Source: DASVBE01 sp963770375
Lineage (GTDB): Bacteria > Actinomycetota > Actinomycetes > Streptosporangiales > Streptosporangiaceae
Length of the DNA stretch: 64,000 bases
NCBI GenBank assembly: GCA_963770375.1
Contig: CAVYPM010000018.1
Span: forward strand, 1-64,000
Reading direction: 5' to 3'
Part shown: piece by piece, positions 24,645-34,343 of the stretch
How the letters are laid out: every line of letters starts with the position of its first letter
How positions within the stretch are numbered: position 1 is the first letter of the stretch
Notes under the pieces: model-generated
Database searches by the model: none
The model's input: only the letters and a program-made list of their open reading frames with translations
Told to the model about the DNA's origin: nothing
Made by a program: the position numbers and the translations under genes

Positions 24645-25721
24645 GTGGGGTCCATGGCCGACCAGGCGGGGCCGCCCGCTGTCCAGGAAACGCCCACGGA
24701 GCCGACGGAGCCGCCCGCGCCGGCCACGCCGGTACGCGACGGGATCGGGCTTGGGCTGGCCGTCGGGGTGTCCGGGCTGGCCTACGGCGCGGCCGCGGTG
24801 AGCTCCGGGCTGACCGTGGGCCAGGCCTGCGCGCTGAGCCTGCTCGCGTTCACCGGCGCCTCGCAGTTCGCGCTGGCCGGGACCATCGCCGTGGGCGGCA
24901 GCCTGGCCGCCGGGGTGGCCAGCGCGGTGCTGCTGGGCAGCCGGAACACGCTGTACGCGCTGCGGCTGGCCGGCACGCTGGCGGTGCGCGGCCCGGCCCG
25001 GTTGCTGGCCGCGATGGGCGTCATCGACGAGACCACCGCGATGGCCACGGCCCAGCCGGGCCGGGCCGCCAGCCGGACCGCGTTCTGGGCCACGTTCGGC
25101 ACGCTGTACCTGACCTGGAACCTGGCCACGCTGGCGGGTGCGCTGGGGGCCGGCCGGTTCGGCTCGCCGCAGGACCTGGGGCTTGACGTGGTCGGGCCGG
25201 CCGCGTTCCTGGCGCTGATCTGGCCGCGGCTGCGCAGCGGCCGGGCGGAGCGGATGGCGGGCGCCGGCGGCGCGCTGATCGCGCTGGCCACCACGCCGTT
25301 CCTGCCGCCGGGCGTGCCCATCATCCTGGCCGCGCCGGCCGCGCTGGCGGTCGCGTGGGCCACCCGCGGACGGGCCGCCAGCGGCGACGGCGGCCGGGGA
25401 CGGGGCGGCCCGGTGACCGCGGTGTGGGCCGCGGTGCTGGCCACCGCGGCGGGCTGCTACGGGCTGAAGCTGGCCGGTCTGGTCGTCCCGCCGCGGCTGC
25501 TGGAGCGGCCGCTGGCCCGCCGGTTCGCCGAGCTGGTCCCGGTGGCGCTGCTCGCCGCGCTGATCGCGGTGCAGGCGCTGACCAGCGGCCAGTCCCTGCA
25601 GGCCGACCCGGCCCGGCTGGCCGGGATGGCCGCCGCGGTAGCTGCGCTGCTGGCGAGGCTGCCGTTCCTCGCCGTGATCGTGGCCGCGGCGGGCACCGCC
25701 GCCCTGATCCGCCTGTGCTAG
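24645..25721 (+). CDS. AzlC-AzlD fusion, branched-chain amino acid exporter
   Basis: 358 residues. Residues about 30-235 are AzlC (GLAVGVSGLAYGAAAVSSGL, LAFTGASQFALAG, LGSRNTLYALRL); about 250-355 are AzlD (AVLATAAGCYGLKLAGLVVP, VPVALLAALIAVQAL). The two subunits are normally separate genes; here a Gly/Arg-rich linker joins them. AzlCD exports leucine, isoleucine, valine and analogues. Many hydrophobic segments fit a membrane protein. Start GTG 24645 or ATG 24654; the AraC stop is one base upstream, so both are probably on one transcript. Confidence 0.88.
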   Translation: MGSMADQAGPPAVQETPTEPTEPPAPATPVRDGIGLGLAVGVSGLAYGAAAVSSGLTVGQACALSLLAFTGASQFALAGTIAVGGSLAAGVASAVLLGSRNTLYALRLAGTLAVRGPARLLAAMGVIDETTAMATAQPGRAASRTAFWATFGTLYLTWNLATLAGALGAGRFGSPQDLGLDVVGPAAFLALIWPRLRSGRAERMAGAGGALIALATTPFLPPGVPIILAAPAALAVAWATRGRAASGDGGRGRGGPVTAVWAAVLATAAGCYGLKLAGLVVPPRLLERPLARRFAELVPVALLAALIAVQALTSGQSLQADPARLAGMAAAVAALLARLPFLAVIVAAAGTAALIRLC

Positions 25722-25769
25722 CCGCTCGGCCCGGCCAGCCTGGGCGGCCGCTCGGGTAGTGTGCCCCGC

Positions 25770-26303
25770 GTGAGCGTCAAGGTAGAGGTCATCACCGAGG
25801 TAACCGACGAGCTGACCGCGGCCTTCGGCCGGCTGGTCCCGCAGCTGTCCCGCAGCGCGCCGCCGCTGGGCCGGGCCGCGCTGGCCGCGGTGGCCGGGCA
25901 CGAGGCGATCACCTTGCTGGTTGCGCGGCTGGACGGCGAGGTGATCGGCACGCTGACGCTGGCCATGTTCCCCACCCCGACCGGGCTGCGCGCCTGGATC
26001 GAGGACGTGGTGGTAGACGAGAACGCCCGGCGGACCGGCACCGGCCAGGCGCTGTCCGAGGCCGCGGTGCGCATCGCCCAGGAGGCCGGCGCGCGCACCG
26101 TGGACCTCACCTCGCGGCCGTCCCGGCAGGCGGCCGGGCGGCTGTACGAGCGGATCGGCTTCGTGCAGCGCGATTCCCGGGTGTACCGGTACGCGGTGGA
26201 AACCGGCGCGCAGAACAGCTGCCCGGCGCGAGCCGGCCACGGCTGGCCGGCCAGCTCGGCCACCGCGGCCAGCAGCCGGTCCACGTCGCTGCGGTCGTTG
26301 TAG
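25770..26303 (+). CDS. GNAT acetyltransferase
   Basis: A GNAT-fold N-acetyltransferase: IEDVVVDENARRTGTGQALS is the acetyl-CoA-binding motif A, followed by VDLTSRPSRQAAGRLYERIG-type motif B. Start GTG 25770 (SVKVEVITE) or GTG 25761. The domain ends about at YRYAVE; the last 40 residues (SCPARAGHGWPAS and on) are antisense to the converging desulfurase gene and look like run-on. Either a stop codon was lost or a frame error lies near 26210. Substrate unknown. Confidence 0.8.
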   Translation: MSVKVEVITEVTDELTAAFGRLVPQLSRSAPPLGRAALAAVAGHEAITLLVARLDGEVIGTLTLAMFPTPTGLRAWIEDVVVDENARRTGTGQALSEAAVRIAQEAGARTVDLTSRPSRQAAGRLYERIGFVQRDSRVYRYAVETGAQNSCPARAGHGWPASSATAASSRSTSLRSL

Positions 26304-27449
26304 TGCACCAGGCCCGCGCGGACCGCGCCGCCGCTGTCCCGCACTCCCGAGCACGCCGGCCAGCTCCCAGGCGTAGTTGTCGCCGTTCCACACGTTCACC
26401 CGGCGGGCCGCCAGGTGCGCGGCAACCTGCTGCGGGGAGTGCCCGGCGACGTTGAAGAAGGCCGTCGCGGTGCGCCGGCGGGCCGCGCCGTAGGTGGTCA
26501 CCCCGGGCAGTGCGGCCAGCCCGGCGAACATCACCGCGGCCAGGTCCTCCTCGTACTGGGCGACCGCGGTCATCGCGGCCACCACCCGGTCCCGGCGGGA
26601 CCCGCCGCTGGCGTCGGCGAACGAGGCCAGGTGGTCCACCGCGGCGGCGACCCCGGCCAGGTCCGCGAACGGCGCGGTGCCGTGCTCGAACCGGTCCGGC
26701 ACGTAGTCCGGGGCGGGCGCGAGCTTGCCCGGGTGCAGCGCCTCGAGCCGGGCCGGGTCGGCGATCACCGCGCCGATGTGCGGCCCGGACCACTTGTACG
26801 CGCTGGTCGCGTAGAAGTCGGCGCCGAGCGCGCGCACGTCGGTCGGCCCGTGCGGGGTGGCGTGCACCCCGTCCACGTAGCTCACCGCGCCCGCCGCCCG
26901 GGCCCGCGCGGTGATCGCGGCCACGTCCGGCCGGGTGCCGATGATGTTGCTGGCCGCGCTGACCGCGACCAGCCGGGTCCGGTCGCCGATCAGCTCCCCG
27001 AACTGGCCGGCCGGCAGCTCGCCGGAGGGCAGCTCGACCTGGGCCCAGCGGACGGTGGCCCCGGCCCGCTCCGCGGCCAGCACCCAGGGCCGCACGTTCG
27101 CGTCGTGGTCCAGCCGGGTCACCACGATCTCGTCGCCCGGCCCCCAGTCGGCCGACAGCACCTCGGCCAGCCGGAACGTCAGCGTGGTCATGTTCGGGCC
27201 CAGGATGACGCCGTCCGGCTCGCCGCCCACCAGGTCGGCCACGGCCCGGCGGGCCTCGGTGACGAGCTCGTCCGAGCGGGCGCTGGCCGGGAACTCCCCG
27301 CCGGTGTTGCCGATCCCGGTCCGGTACGCCCCGCTGATCGCGTCGATGACCGGCTCGGGCACCTGGGTGCCGGCCGCCCCGTCCAGGTAGGCGTACCCGT
27401 CGGCCAGGGCCGGGTAGGCGGCCCGCACCTTGCTCACGTCGAACGGCAT
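26215..27449 (-). CDS. Cysteine desulfurase-like class V PLP enzyme, frame break near the end
   Basis: A class V aminotransferase-fold enzyme of the SufS-like group: YAYLDGAAGTQVPEPVIDAI, LGPNMTTLTFRLAEVL, DHDANVRPWVLAA and the PLP lysine in FYATSAYKWSGPHIG. ATG 27449 follows GGAGGGAG; the frame from 27467 is less likely. Near 26345 one extra base shifts the frame; the continuation VRDSGGAVRAGLVHYNDRSD restores the family C-terminus. That frame has no stop until 25718, across the converging acetyltransferase gene, so the end given is approximate. Without suf neighbours it may be a selenocysteine-lyase or other cysteine-handling enzyme rather than the Fe-S assembly enzyme. Confidence 0.8.
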
Positions 27450-27604
27450 AACCGGGGCTCCCTCCACCGCGGCCGGCGGCCGCGCTCACCGGCCATCATC
27501 GCCGACGGCCCCACCAGCCCCAGCGAGCGGGAGCCCGCCCGCCGCAGTCGGCCTAGATCGTTCAGGGCAGTGGTGCTGCCTGGACTGGCGACGCGGTGCG
27601 ACGT

Positions 27605-27737
27605 GCCGGCGAGCCGGCCAGCGAGCGCAGCGCCGCGGCGCTGTTTTCCCGGCGAGCGGTCGGCGCTCTGTCGTTCTGAGAGCAGCGCTCGCCGGGAAGG
27701 CAGCGCTCATAGCGGCCCTGCGCTCGCCAGCAAGCAC
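27605..27737. repeat. Dispersed palindromic repeat, copy 2
   Basis: Same architecture as copy 1: outer arms 27621-27636 with 27712-27727 (15 of 16), inner arms 27638-27658 with 27686-27706, the same opening GCCGGC pair and the same CAGCAAGCAC end. The loop differs most from copy 1. It fills the gap between two minus-strand genes and reaches the stop of the DinB-like gene. Confidence 0.85.
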
Positions 27738-27743
27738 AGCGAG

Positions 27744-28427
27744 CTAACTAGCACAGCTCCACCCGGGGGAACGGCCCGACGCAGCCAGCAGCGCGTGCCA
27801 CGGGTCCCCGGCGGAGTACCCGGGGCGGGCCTCGACCCAGACCGGCAGCTGCGGCATGCCCGCCCGCCAGCCGCCCAGCACGGTCTCCGGGGACGCGGGC
27901 CGGTAGTCCTTGCCCAGCGCCCGGGCCAGGTCCCAGGCGTGCAGCTGCCACTCGGCGCAGGCCGCGCCGGCCATCCCGCCGACCGTGACCGTCATCCCGC
28001 GGTACTGGTGGTGCGGCAGGTCCCAGACCGCGCGGACCCGGCGGGCGTAGGCGCGGGCGCACCGGGCGAACGCGGCGATGTGCTCGGGCCCGGTGCCGTC
28101 TGGCAGCGCGGCCAGCTCCGCGGCGTTCTGCCGGGCCAGCTTGCGGGCCAGGGTGTCCGGGTGCACGCCGGTGGCCATCAGCCGGGACAGCCGGGACAGC
28201 GGGGCGTCGTCGAGGTATTCGTGGTAATCGTCGGCCACGCAGCGCAGGTGCCCGGCCAGGTCCACCGCCCGCCAGTCCGCGCACGGCGTCGGTGCGTTCC
28301 AGGCTTCGTCGCTGAACTGGGCCGCCAGCTCGCAGATAATGATCACCGCGTCGTAATAGGCCGCGATCACTGGGACAGGCGAACTCGGGGCGGTAACAGG
28401 CTGCGCCCACGAATACGTCCGCTCCAT
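27744..28427 (-). CDS. DinB-like / maleylpyruvate isomerase-fold protein
   Basis: 227 residues. The N-terminal four-helix domain carries the mycothiol-dependent maleylpyruvate isomerase marks: WNAPTPCADWRAVDLAGHLR at the start and EWQLHAWDLARALG, containing metal-site histidines. Proteins of this family use mycothiol, the actinobacterial thiol, or act as metal-binding S-transferases; the substrate is unknown. ATG 28427 has a ribosome site (GGGAGAGGGA). The last few residues (PGWSCAS) and the stop lie in the flank of repeat copy 2, which may have changed the natural end. Confidence 0.8.
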   Translation of the reverse strand: MERTYSWAQPVTAPSSPVPVIAAYYDAVIIICELAAQFSDEAWNAPTPCADWRAVDLAGHLRCVADDYHEYLDDAPLSRLSRLMATGVHPDTLARKLARQNAAELAALPDGTGPEHIAAFARCARAYARRVRAVWDLPHHQYRGMTVTVGGMAGAACAEWQLHAWDLARALGKDYRPASPETVLGGWRAGMPQLPVWVEARPGYSAGDPWHALLAASGRSPGWSCAS

Positions 28428-28543
28428 GGGTCCCTCTCCCCTGCCAGCTGCCTGCGCTGGCCCCTGAGCCCCCCCGGATATGCCAGGGTGCCAGAGTTGC
28501 CTGCTGGCCGCCACCCTGCCGCTTAGATGGTTATTACGCAGAA

Positions 28544-28573
28544 ATACCGGCCTGCCCGGGGCATGCCCGGTAT
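28544..28573. promoter_or_regulatory. Inverted repeat upstream of the ABC exporter genes
   Basis: ATACCGG (28544-28550) and CCGGTAT (28567-28573) form a perfect 7-bp inverted repeat around a GC-rich near-palindrome, 67 bases before the exporter start. It could be a regulator operator; no regulator gene is adjacent. Confidence 0.4.
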
Positions 28574-28639
28574 GGTGCGGATGTCGCGCAGAGCGAAATA
28601 CAGGTGACAGCCCGGTGGCGTCCAGCTAGCCTCGGGTAA

Positions 28640-30677
28640 ATGCCGTCTGCGCCAGCTGGTCCGCTTCGCCATGCCCACAGCCAGACCTCGATTCAAGCCC
28701 AGAGCCCCATTCAAGCACTGTGGCGCTCGCGCGAGTATGTCCGTCCCTATTACTGGCAGCTGGCTCTCATGCTGGCGGCGGCGTTCGCCGCGGTGGGCAC
28801 CGAGATCCTCATCCCGCTGCTGACCAAGCAGATTATCGACGGCCCGATCGCCCACGGCGAGCGCGCCCTGCTGCTGCCGCTCGGCGCCGCGGCGGTGGCC
28901 CTGGGCGTCGCCCAGGCCACGCTGAACTTCCTCCGCCGCTGGGCCATGGCCAAAGCGGTGACCACCATGGAGCGGGACATGCGCGACGACCTGTACGCGC
29001 ACCTGCAGCGGCTGGACGCCGGCTTCCACGGCTCCTGGCAGTCCGGCCAGCTGCTGTCCCGGGCCACCACCGACCTGTCGGCGATCCGCCGGTTCGCCGG
29101 GTTCGGCACGATCTTCCTGATCACCAACATCGCCACCTTCTTCACCGTGGTCGCCCTGCTGATCCACCTGAACTGGTGGCTCGGCCTGATCGCCGGGCTG
29201 GTCGGGGCGCCGGTGGCGGTGGCCTGCTACCGGTTCGACATCCGCTACCGGGTGCTGTCCCGGCGGGCCCAGGACCTGCAGGGCGACCTGGCCACCTACG
29301 TGGAGGAGGCGGCCGTCGGCATCCGGGTGCTCAAGGCTCTCGGCCGCCGCGGCGAGGCCGCCGCCCGGCACGGCGCCCAGGCCCGGCTGGCCTACGACAC
29401 CCAGGCCGCCAAGTCCGCCCTGCGCGGCTCGTTCTGGGCCTTGCTCGACCTGATCCCGAACCTCATGATCGGCCTGGTGCTGCTGCTCGGCGCGCTGGCC
29501 GTCAGCCGGCACGAGCTGACCCTGGGCGGCCTGGTCGCCTACATCACGCTGGCCCTGCTGCTGGTCTGGCCGATCCAGTCGATGGGCTACCTGCTGGCCT
29601 CGGGCCAGGAAGCGGCCACCGCCGCGCAGCGGGTCTACGAGATCCTCGACACCGAGCCCGCCATCACCGACCCAGCCGTGCCGCCGCCCGGCGTCACCCC
29701 GGCCGGCCGGCGAGCCGGCCCCATGCGAGCGGAGGTGCCGCCGGCGCTGTTCTCCCGACGAGCGACGCCGGCGCGACGAAGGAGCGCCGAAGGAGCGAGG
29801 AGGGAAGGCAGCGCGGCCATACGGCGGACTGGCGCGAGCCAGCAAGCACAGCCCGCGGGCCAGTTCCCCAGGGCAGCTCACGTTCGACCACGTCGAGTTC
29901 AGCTACCCCGGGGCCGGGCGGCCGGTCCTGCGCGACGTCAGCCTGGTGCTGGCGCCCGGGGAGACCGTGGCGCTGGTCGGGGCCACCGGGTCGGGCAAGA
30001 CCACGCTGCTGAACCTGGTCCCCCGGCTGGCCGACGTGACCGGCGGGGCGGTCCGCCTGGACGGCACCGACGTCAGCGACCTGCCGCTGCCGCTGCTGCG
30101 GTCCCGGGTCGGCTGCGCGTTCGAGGACCCGACGCTGTTCTCCGCCAGCGTCAGGGAGAACGTCACGTTCGGCGCGGCGGACGCCGCCGAGGAGGACGTC
30201 CGGGCGGCGCTGGCCGCGGCCCAGGCGTCGTTCGTGTACGAGCTGCCCTGGGGGCTGGACACCAGGATCGGCGAGCAGGGCATGGCGCTGTCCGGCGGCC
30301 AGCGGCAGCGGGTGGCGCTGGCCCGGGCCATCCTGTCCCGGCCGTCGGTGCTGGTCCTCGACGACCCGCTGTCGGCGCTGGACGTGCACACCGAGGCGCT
30401 GGTCAGCGAGGCGCTCAGCCGGGTGCTGGCGCAGACCACCGCGCTGGTCGTGGCGCACCGGCCGTCCACCGTGCTGCTGGCGGACCGGGTCGCGCTGCTG
30501 GACGGAGGGAGGATCGTGGCCGAGGGAACCCACCGCGAACTGCTGGCCCGCCACGCGGGCTACCGGGCGCTGATGAGCGCCGACGACCCCGCCGGCCAGG
30601 ACGGCGCGGCGGGCTCCGATGACGGCGCGGACCCGGACAGCACCGCCGGGCAGGACCTGACCGGAGCGCGGCGATGA
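28640..30677 (+). CDS. ABC exporter subunit 1, interrupted by a repeat element
   Basis: A fused permease-ATPase. The membrane domain spans residues about 1-345 (WQLALMLAAAFAAVGTEILI, IFLITNIATFFTVVALLIHL). The ATPase domain runs from about 29877: LTFDHVEFSYPG, Walker A GATGSGKTTLL, signature LSGGQRQRVALARA, Walker B VLVLDDPLSALD (Asp where catalytic Glu is usual, so a degenerate site), and VVAHRPSTV. Between the domains lies palindromic repeat copy 3 (29706-29849), after which the ATPase is in a different frame, so as read the protein is split. It overlaps subunit 2 by four bases. Heterodimeric type IV exporters with one degenerate site export lipids, drugs or peptides. Confidence 0.85.
29706..29849. 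repeat. Dispersed palindromic repeat, copy 3, inside a coding region
   Basis: More diverged than copies 1 and 2 but with the same start (GCCGGCGAGCCGGCC), the GCGCTGTTCTCCCG and GGGAAGGCAGCGC inner blocks and the same CAGCAAGCAC end. It lies between the membrane and ATPase domains of ABC exporter subunit 1 and changes the reading frame. Confidence 0.75.
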
Positions 30678-32528
30678 CCGCGGCGACCGGGCCGGCCTGG
30701 CGGGGCATCGCCGCCGAGGACGCCGACGAGATCACCGCCAGCCTGTCCGCGCTGCTCCGCCGCCGCGGCCGGCGCCTGCTCCAGGATCTGCTGCGCCCGC
30801 ACCGCGCGCCGGGTGCTGGCCATCCTGGTGCTGATCGTCACCGCCAACCTGGGCGCGCTGGCCGGGCCGTGGCTGGTCGGCGTCGGCGTGGACCGGATCC
30901 CGGCGGTGGTGCACGGGCACGCGCTCGGCCCGCTGGTGCCGGTCATCGCCGCCTTCGCCGTGGCCGTGCTGATCCAGGCGGTCGCCACCCGCAGCTTCAT
31001 CGCGGCCATGGGCCGCCTCGGCGGCACGGTCGTGCTGGAGCTGCGGATCCGGATGTTCGCCCACTTCCAGCGGCTGCCGGTGGCCTTCCATGAGCGGTAC
31101 ACCTCCGGACGGGTGATCTCCCGGCAGGTGTCCGACGTCGACTCGATCGCCGACCTGTTCGACGACGGCCTGGACTCGCTGGTGTCCGCGGTGTTCTCGC
31201 TGCTGCTGGTCGGCGTGGGCATGGTGCTGCTGGACTGGCCGCTGGCGCTGGTCGTGCTGTCCAGCGGGATCCCGCTGGTCTGGCTGACGGTCTGGTTCCG
31301 CCGCGAGTCGTCGGTGGCCTACCGCCGCAGCCGGGAGACCATCGCCCAGGTCATCGTGCAGTTCGTGGAGACGTTCGGCGGGATCAGCGCGGTCCAGGCG
31401 TTCCGCCGGGAACGGCGCAACGAGGAGATCTTCGGCGGCCAGAACCAGGCCTACGCGGACGCCGCGCTGCGCTCGTCCCGGCTGCTGGCCGTCTACTCCC
31501 CGGCTATCACGCTGGTCGGCAACCTGGCCATCGGCGCGGTGCTGCTCTACGGCGGGCTGCGCGTGCTGGACGGCGGCATGAAGGTCGGGGTGCTGGTCAC
31601 GTTCCTGCTCTACCTGGAGCGGTTCTTCGACCCCCTGCAGGACCTGTCGCAGTTCTACAACACGTTCCAGTCGGCGGCGGCCGCGCTGGAGAAGATCTCC
31701 GGCGTGCTGGACGAGGAGCCCGCGGTGCCCGAGCCGGCCCGCCCGGTCGCGCTTCCCCCCGTCGCCCGGGCGCCGGCCGGCGGCGGACGCGGCGGCCGGG
31801 AGGTGCGGTTCGACGCGGTCCGGTTCGGCTACCGGGACAAGCCCGTGCTGGACGGCTTCGATCTGGGCATCCCGGCCGGGCAGACGCTCGCCGTGGTCGG
31901 CGAGACCGGGGCCGGCAAGACCACCGTGGCCCGGCTGCTGGCCCGGTTCTACGATCCGGGGCAGGGCTCGATCCGGCTCGACGGGGTGGATCTGCGGCAG
32001 CTGTCCGAGCCTGCGCTGCGCGCCGAGATCATCATGATCACCCAGGAGAACTTCCTGTTCACCGGGACGATCGCGGAGAACATCGAGCTCGGCAAGCCGG
32101 GCGCCAGCCGGGCCGAGATCCAGGCCGCGGCCGCGGCGATCGGCGCGGCGCCGTTCATCGAGGCGCTGCCGGACGGCTACGACTCCGAGGTCGGCAAGCG
32201 CGGCGGCCGGCTGTCGGCCGGGCAGCGGCAGCTGGTCTCGTTCGCGCGGGCGTTCATCGCCGCCCCGGCGGTGCTGGTGCTGGACGAGGCCACCTCGCTG
32301 CTGGACATCCCCAGCGAGCGGCTGGTGCAGGAGGCACTGCACACGATCCTGGCCGGGCGGACCGCGCTGATCATCGCGCACCGGCTGTCCACCGTGCAGA
32401 TCGCCGACCGGGTCATCGTCATCGACCGCGGCCAGATCATCGAGGACGGCCCGCCCGCGGAGCTGCTGACCCACGGCGAGGGGCAGTACTCAGCCCTGCA
32501 CGCCAGCTGGCAGCAGAGCCTGGCCTGA
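30674..32528 (+). CDS. ABC exporter subunit 2, one frame break
   Basis: Permease-ATPase partner of the preceding gene, ATG overlapping its stop. The N-terminus MTAATGPAWRGIAAEDADEI runs in one frame to about 30805. A missing GC pair in a GCGCGC run shifts it, and the rest continues from ARRVLAILVLIVTANLGALA. Membrane domain, then ATPase: FDAVRFGYRDKPVLDGF, Walker A GETGAGKTTVARLL, a DVD/SAGQRQL-type signature, Walker B VLVLDEATSLLD with the catalytic glutamate and switch IIAHRLSTV. This subunit supplies the canonical site of the heterodimer. A simple sequencing slip in the GC run is the likely reason for the break. Confidence 0.88.
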
Positions 32529-32644
32529 CGCAGCCGCCTGCGAGCGCAGCGCTCCAGCGGCCCGCAGCGAGCGGCTGGCACTCCCTTTCGGGCGCTGTAT
32601 TTGCCCGGGCCACCTGGCCAGGGCATCATGTCAGCGGAGGTCAG

Positions 32645-33118
32645 ATGGCGGCTAATGGCGTGTCCCGATCGCCCGGCCGTCTCGGCCGCAAGCCGGGCCG
32701 TCCCGCGGCGGACGGCGAGGAAGAGCGGTCTGCGCGGCGGTGGCGGCCAAGCGGTCTGCGGCTGGCGCTGTCCGCGGTTCTGTTCGGTTACGCCTGGCTC
32801 GCCGCGAGCACCCGGCCGTTCACGTTCATGTCCCTGCTGGTCGTGCTGCTGCCCGGCGCGGTGGTCGCCGGGGTGGCGATCTGGGGGCCGCCGGACCGCA
32901 TCGAGGCCCCGGACAAGCTGGACATCACCGGGTTCTCCTGGTGGCTGGTAATTGTCGCGGTGCTGTTCGAATGGGAGGCGGCCGGCTTCCGGGATAATTC
33001 CCCGTGGTGGCATCCGTCGCTGACCGAGCTGGTCAATCCGATCATCGCGCCGTACCCGCTGCGGGCCATCGCGTTCTTTCTCTGGCTGATCACCGGATGG
33101 GCTCTGGTGAGGCGGTGA
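32645..33118 (+). CDS. Hypothetical integral membrane protein
   Basis: 157 residues, no family recognised. A basic, Arg-rich cytoplasmic N-terminus (about 45 residues) precedes four hydrophobic segments, around LRLALSAVLFGYAWLAAS, FMSLLVVLLPGAVVAGVAIW, SWWLVIVAVLFEWEAAGF and LRAIAFFLWLITGWALV. ATG 32645 follows GGAGGT. It ends seven bases before the DUF6186 gene, so the two are one transcript and may form a membrane unit. Confidence 0.7.
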   Translation: MAANGVSRSPGRLGRKPGRPAADGEEERSARRWRPSGLRLALSAVLFGYAWLAASTRPFTFMSLLVVLLPGAVVAGVAIWGPPDRIEAPDKLDITGFSWWLVIVAVLFEWEAAGFRDNSPWWHPSLTELVNPIIAPYPLRAIAFFLWLITGWALVRR

Positions 33119-33125
33119 GATCACG

Positions 33126-33326
33126 ATGGCTACCCGCGTCATAACGATCATCGGGTTCTGCACGGTGATCGCCGCACTGGTCGTCCTGGAGATCGTTGCG
33201 CGGCGGCCCGGGTCGCGGGTGCCCGCGCTCGGCGAGTGGCTCGGTTACCTGATGCGCCCGAAAACCGGCCGGGTGCTGCTGCTGGCCGGCTGGCTCTGGC
33301 TGGGCTGGCACTATTTCTCCCGCTAG
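33126..33326 (+). CDS. DUF6186-type small membrane protein
   Basis: 66 residues. An N-terminal membrane segment (ITIIGFCTVIAALVVLEIVA) is followed by an Arg-rich loop and a second hydrophobic segment ending LLLAGWLWLGWHYFSR, the WLGWHxF ending I associate with DUF6186. Function unknown. It is cotranscribed with the membrane protein gene just upstream. Confidence 0.65.
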   Translation: MATRVITIIGFCTVIAALVVLEIVARRPGSRVPALGEWLGYLMRPKTGRVLLLAGWLWLGWHYFSR

Positions 33327-33380
33327 CCGCAGCGGGGCTGCTCCCCCGGGCCCGGGGCCGGGTCCGCTAGGCTGGCGCGC

Positions 33381-33767
33381 GTGAAAAGGAAGACCGTCAG
33401 CGAGCAGGCGACGGCCAGGTTCGCCGAGGACACCGCGCTGGCCAGCCGGTTCACTGAGCTGCTGAACGCCGCCCAGGCCGCGGATCAGGCGCTGCGCACC
33501 GCGCAGGCCGAGCGTGCCCCGCTGGCCGAGCAGCGCACCCTGGCCCTGGCCCTGGACACCGCGCTGACCGACGCAATGCGCGCCGCCTACGCCGCGCAGC
33601 GCGCCGAGATCGGCCCGCGCGGCTACGACGACCGGATCGTCCGGCGCAAGGCCAAGGCCACGCCCGCGGTGCACGCCTGGACCGACGAGGCCGAGCGGCT
33701 TCTCACCCTGCGGGAAACACACCGGCTTACGGGTATCCCCCGGGTTGCCCGCACTAATGCCGCCTGA
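33381..33767 (+). CDS. Hypothetical helical protein
   Basis: 128 residues, not assigned. Starts at GTG 33381 (MKRKTVSEQATARFAEDTAL). Almost entirely helical and rich in Ala, Glu, Arg and Leu (LLNAAQAADQALRTAQAERA), with no membrane segment. A basic stretch (DDRIVRRKAKATP) lies before the C-terminus. Codon use is normal for the region. The 258-base gap after it is less GC-rich and likely carries the promoter of the DUF5999 gene. Confidence 0.6.
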   Translation: MKRKTVSEQATARFAEDTALASRFTELLNAAQAADQALRTAQAERAPLAEQRTLALALDTALTDAMRAAYAAQRAEIGPRGYDDRIVRRKAKATPAVHAWTDEAERLLTLRETHRLTGIPRVARTNAA

Positions 33768-34025
33768 CGGCGGAATTTACGTTCATATTTCCGGCCCATT
33801 TGCGGGGGCTTCGCTGGCGTGCCTGGCCGCGTAAAACCCGCCGATCAGGCTAGTTATGAGCGCGCCTGACCATGGGTAGTAACGAAGTGCCAGAACGTGC
33901 TACCAGGAAAGCTACAAAGGATGGTCCTTAAAACCGTCACAGTTAGCTATGCCGCCGACGCACTCCTGCTGGCACAGTAGTGTGTGACGAAGATCTCAAC
34001 CAGCAAATGACCAGGAGGCACGAGT

Positions 34026-34256
34026 ATGTGCCCGCACACGCCACCGTGCCCGGAGCCCAAGGCTCCGGACCGGGAAGCGGCTAAGACCATCATCAGCCAC
34101 CCGGAGCAGGGCTGGAGCCTGCTGTGCAACGGCGTCGTTGTGTTCGAGGACACCGGCGAACTGCTCCCCGACGGAAACTGCATCGCCCCGCACCGTCCCA
34201 CCGACCTGAAGCTCGACCTGCACGTAACCGCGGTCAAGCGGTCGCCTGCTGCTTAG
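34026..34256 (+). CDS. DUF5999 family protein
   Basis: 76 residues. MCPHTPPCPEPKAPDREAAK, then HPEQGWSLLCNGVVVFEDTG and ELLPDGNCIAPHR are the characteristic DUF5999 sequence of actinobacteria. Conserved cysteines and histidines at the N-terminus suggest a small metal- or redox-active protein, but no function is known. ATG 34026 follows GGAGGCACG. Its stop falls in the first unit of a 15-bp tandem repeat. Confidence 0.85.
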   Translation: MCPHTPPCPEPKAPDREAAKTIISHPEQGWSLLCNGVVVFEDTGELLPDGNCIAPHRPTDLKLDLHVTAVKRSPAA

Positions 34257-34291
34257 CACAGTGCTAGTTAGCACAGTGCTAGTTAGTACAG
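34253..34291. repeat. 15-bp tandem palindromic repeat
   Basis: TTAGCACAGTGCTAG occurs exactly at 34253-34267 and 34268-34282, with a third partial unit following. Each unit contains TAGCAC-A-GTGCTA, an odd-length palindrome. A related CTAGCACAG string follows repeat copy 2 at about 27748. Position just after DUF5999 suggests a terminator-like or slippage-derived tail. Confidence 0.7.
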
Positions 34292-34343
34292 GCGCCGCCT
34301 AGGACCGCCGCGACGGGCCTGGCGCCGGCCGGAACGGGGGCTC

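Noticed and set aside
26415..28526. 703-residue plus-strand open frame
   Set aside because: Arg/Pro/Gly-rich shadow opposite the desulfurase and DinB-like genes; no domain motifs.
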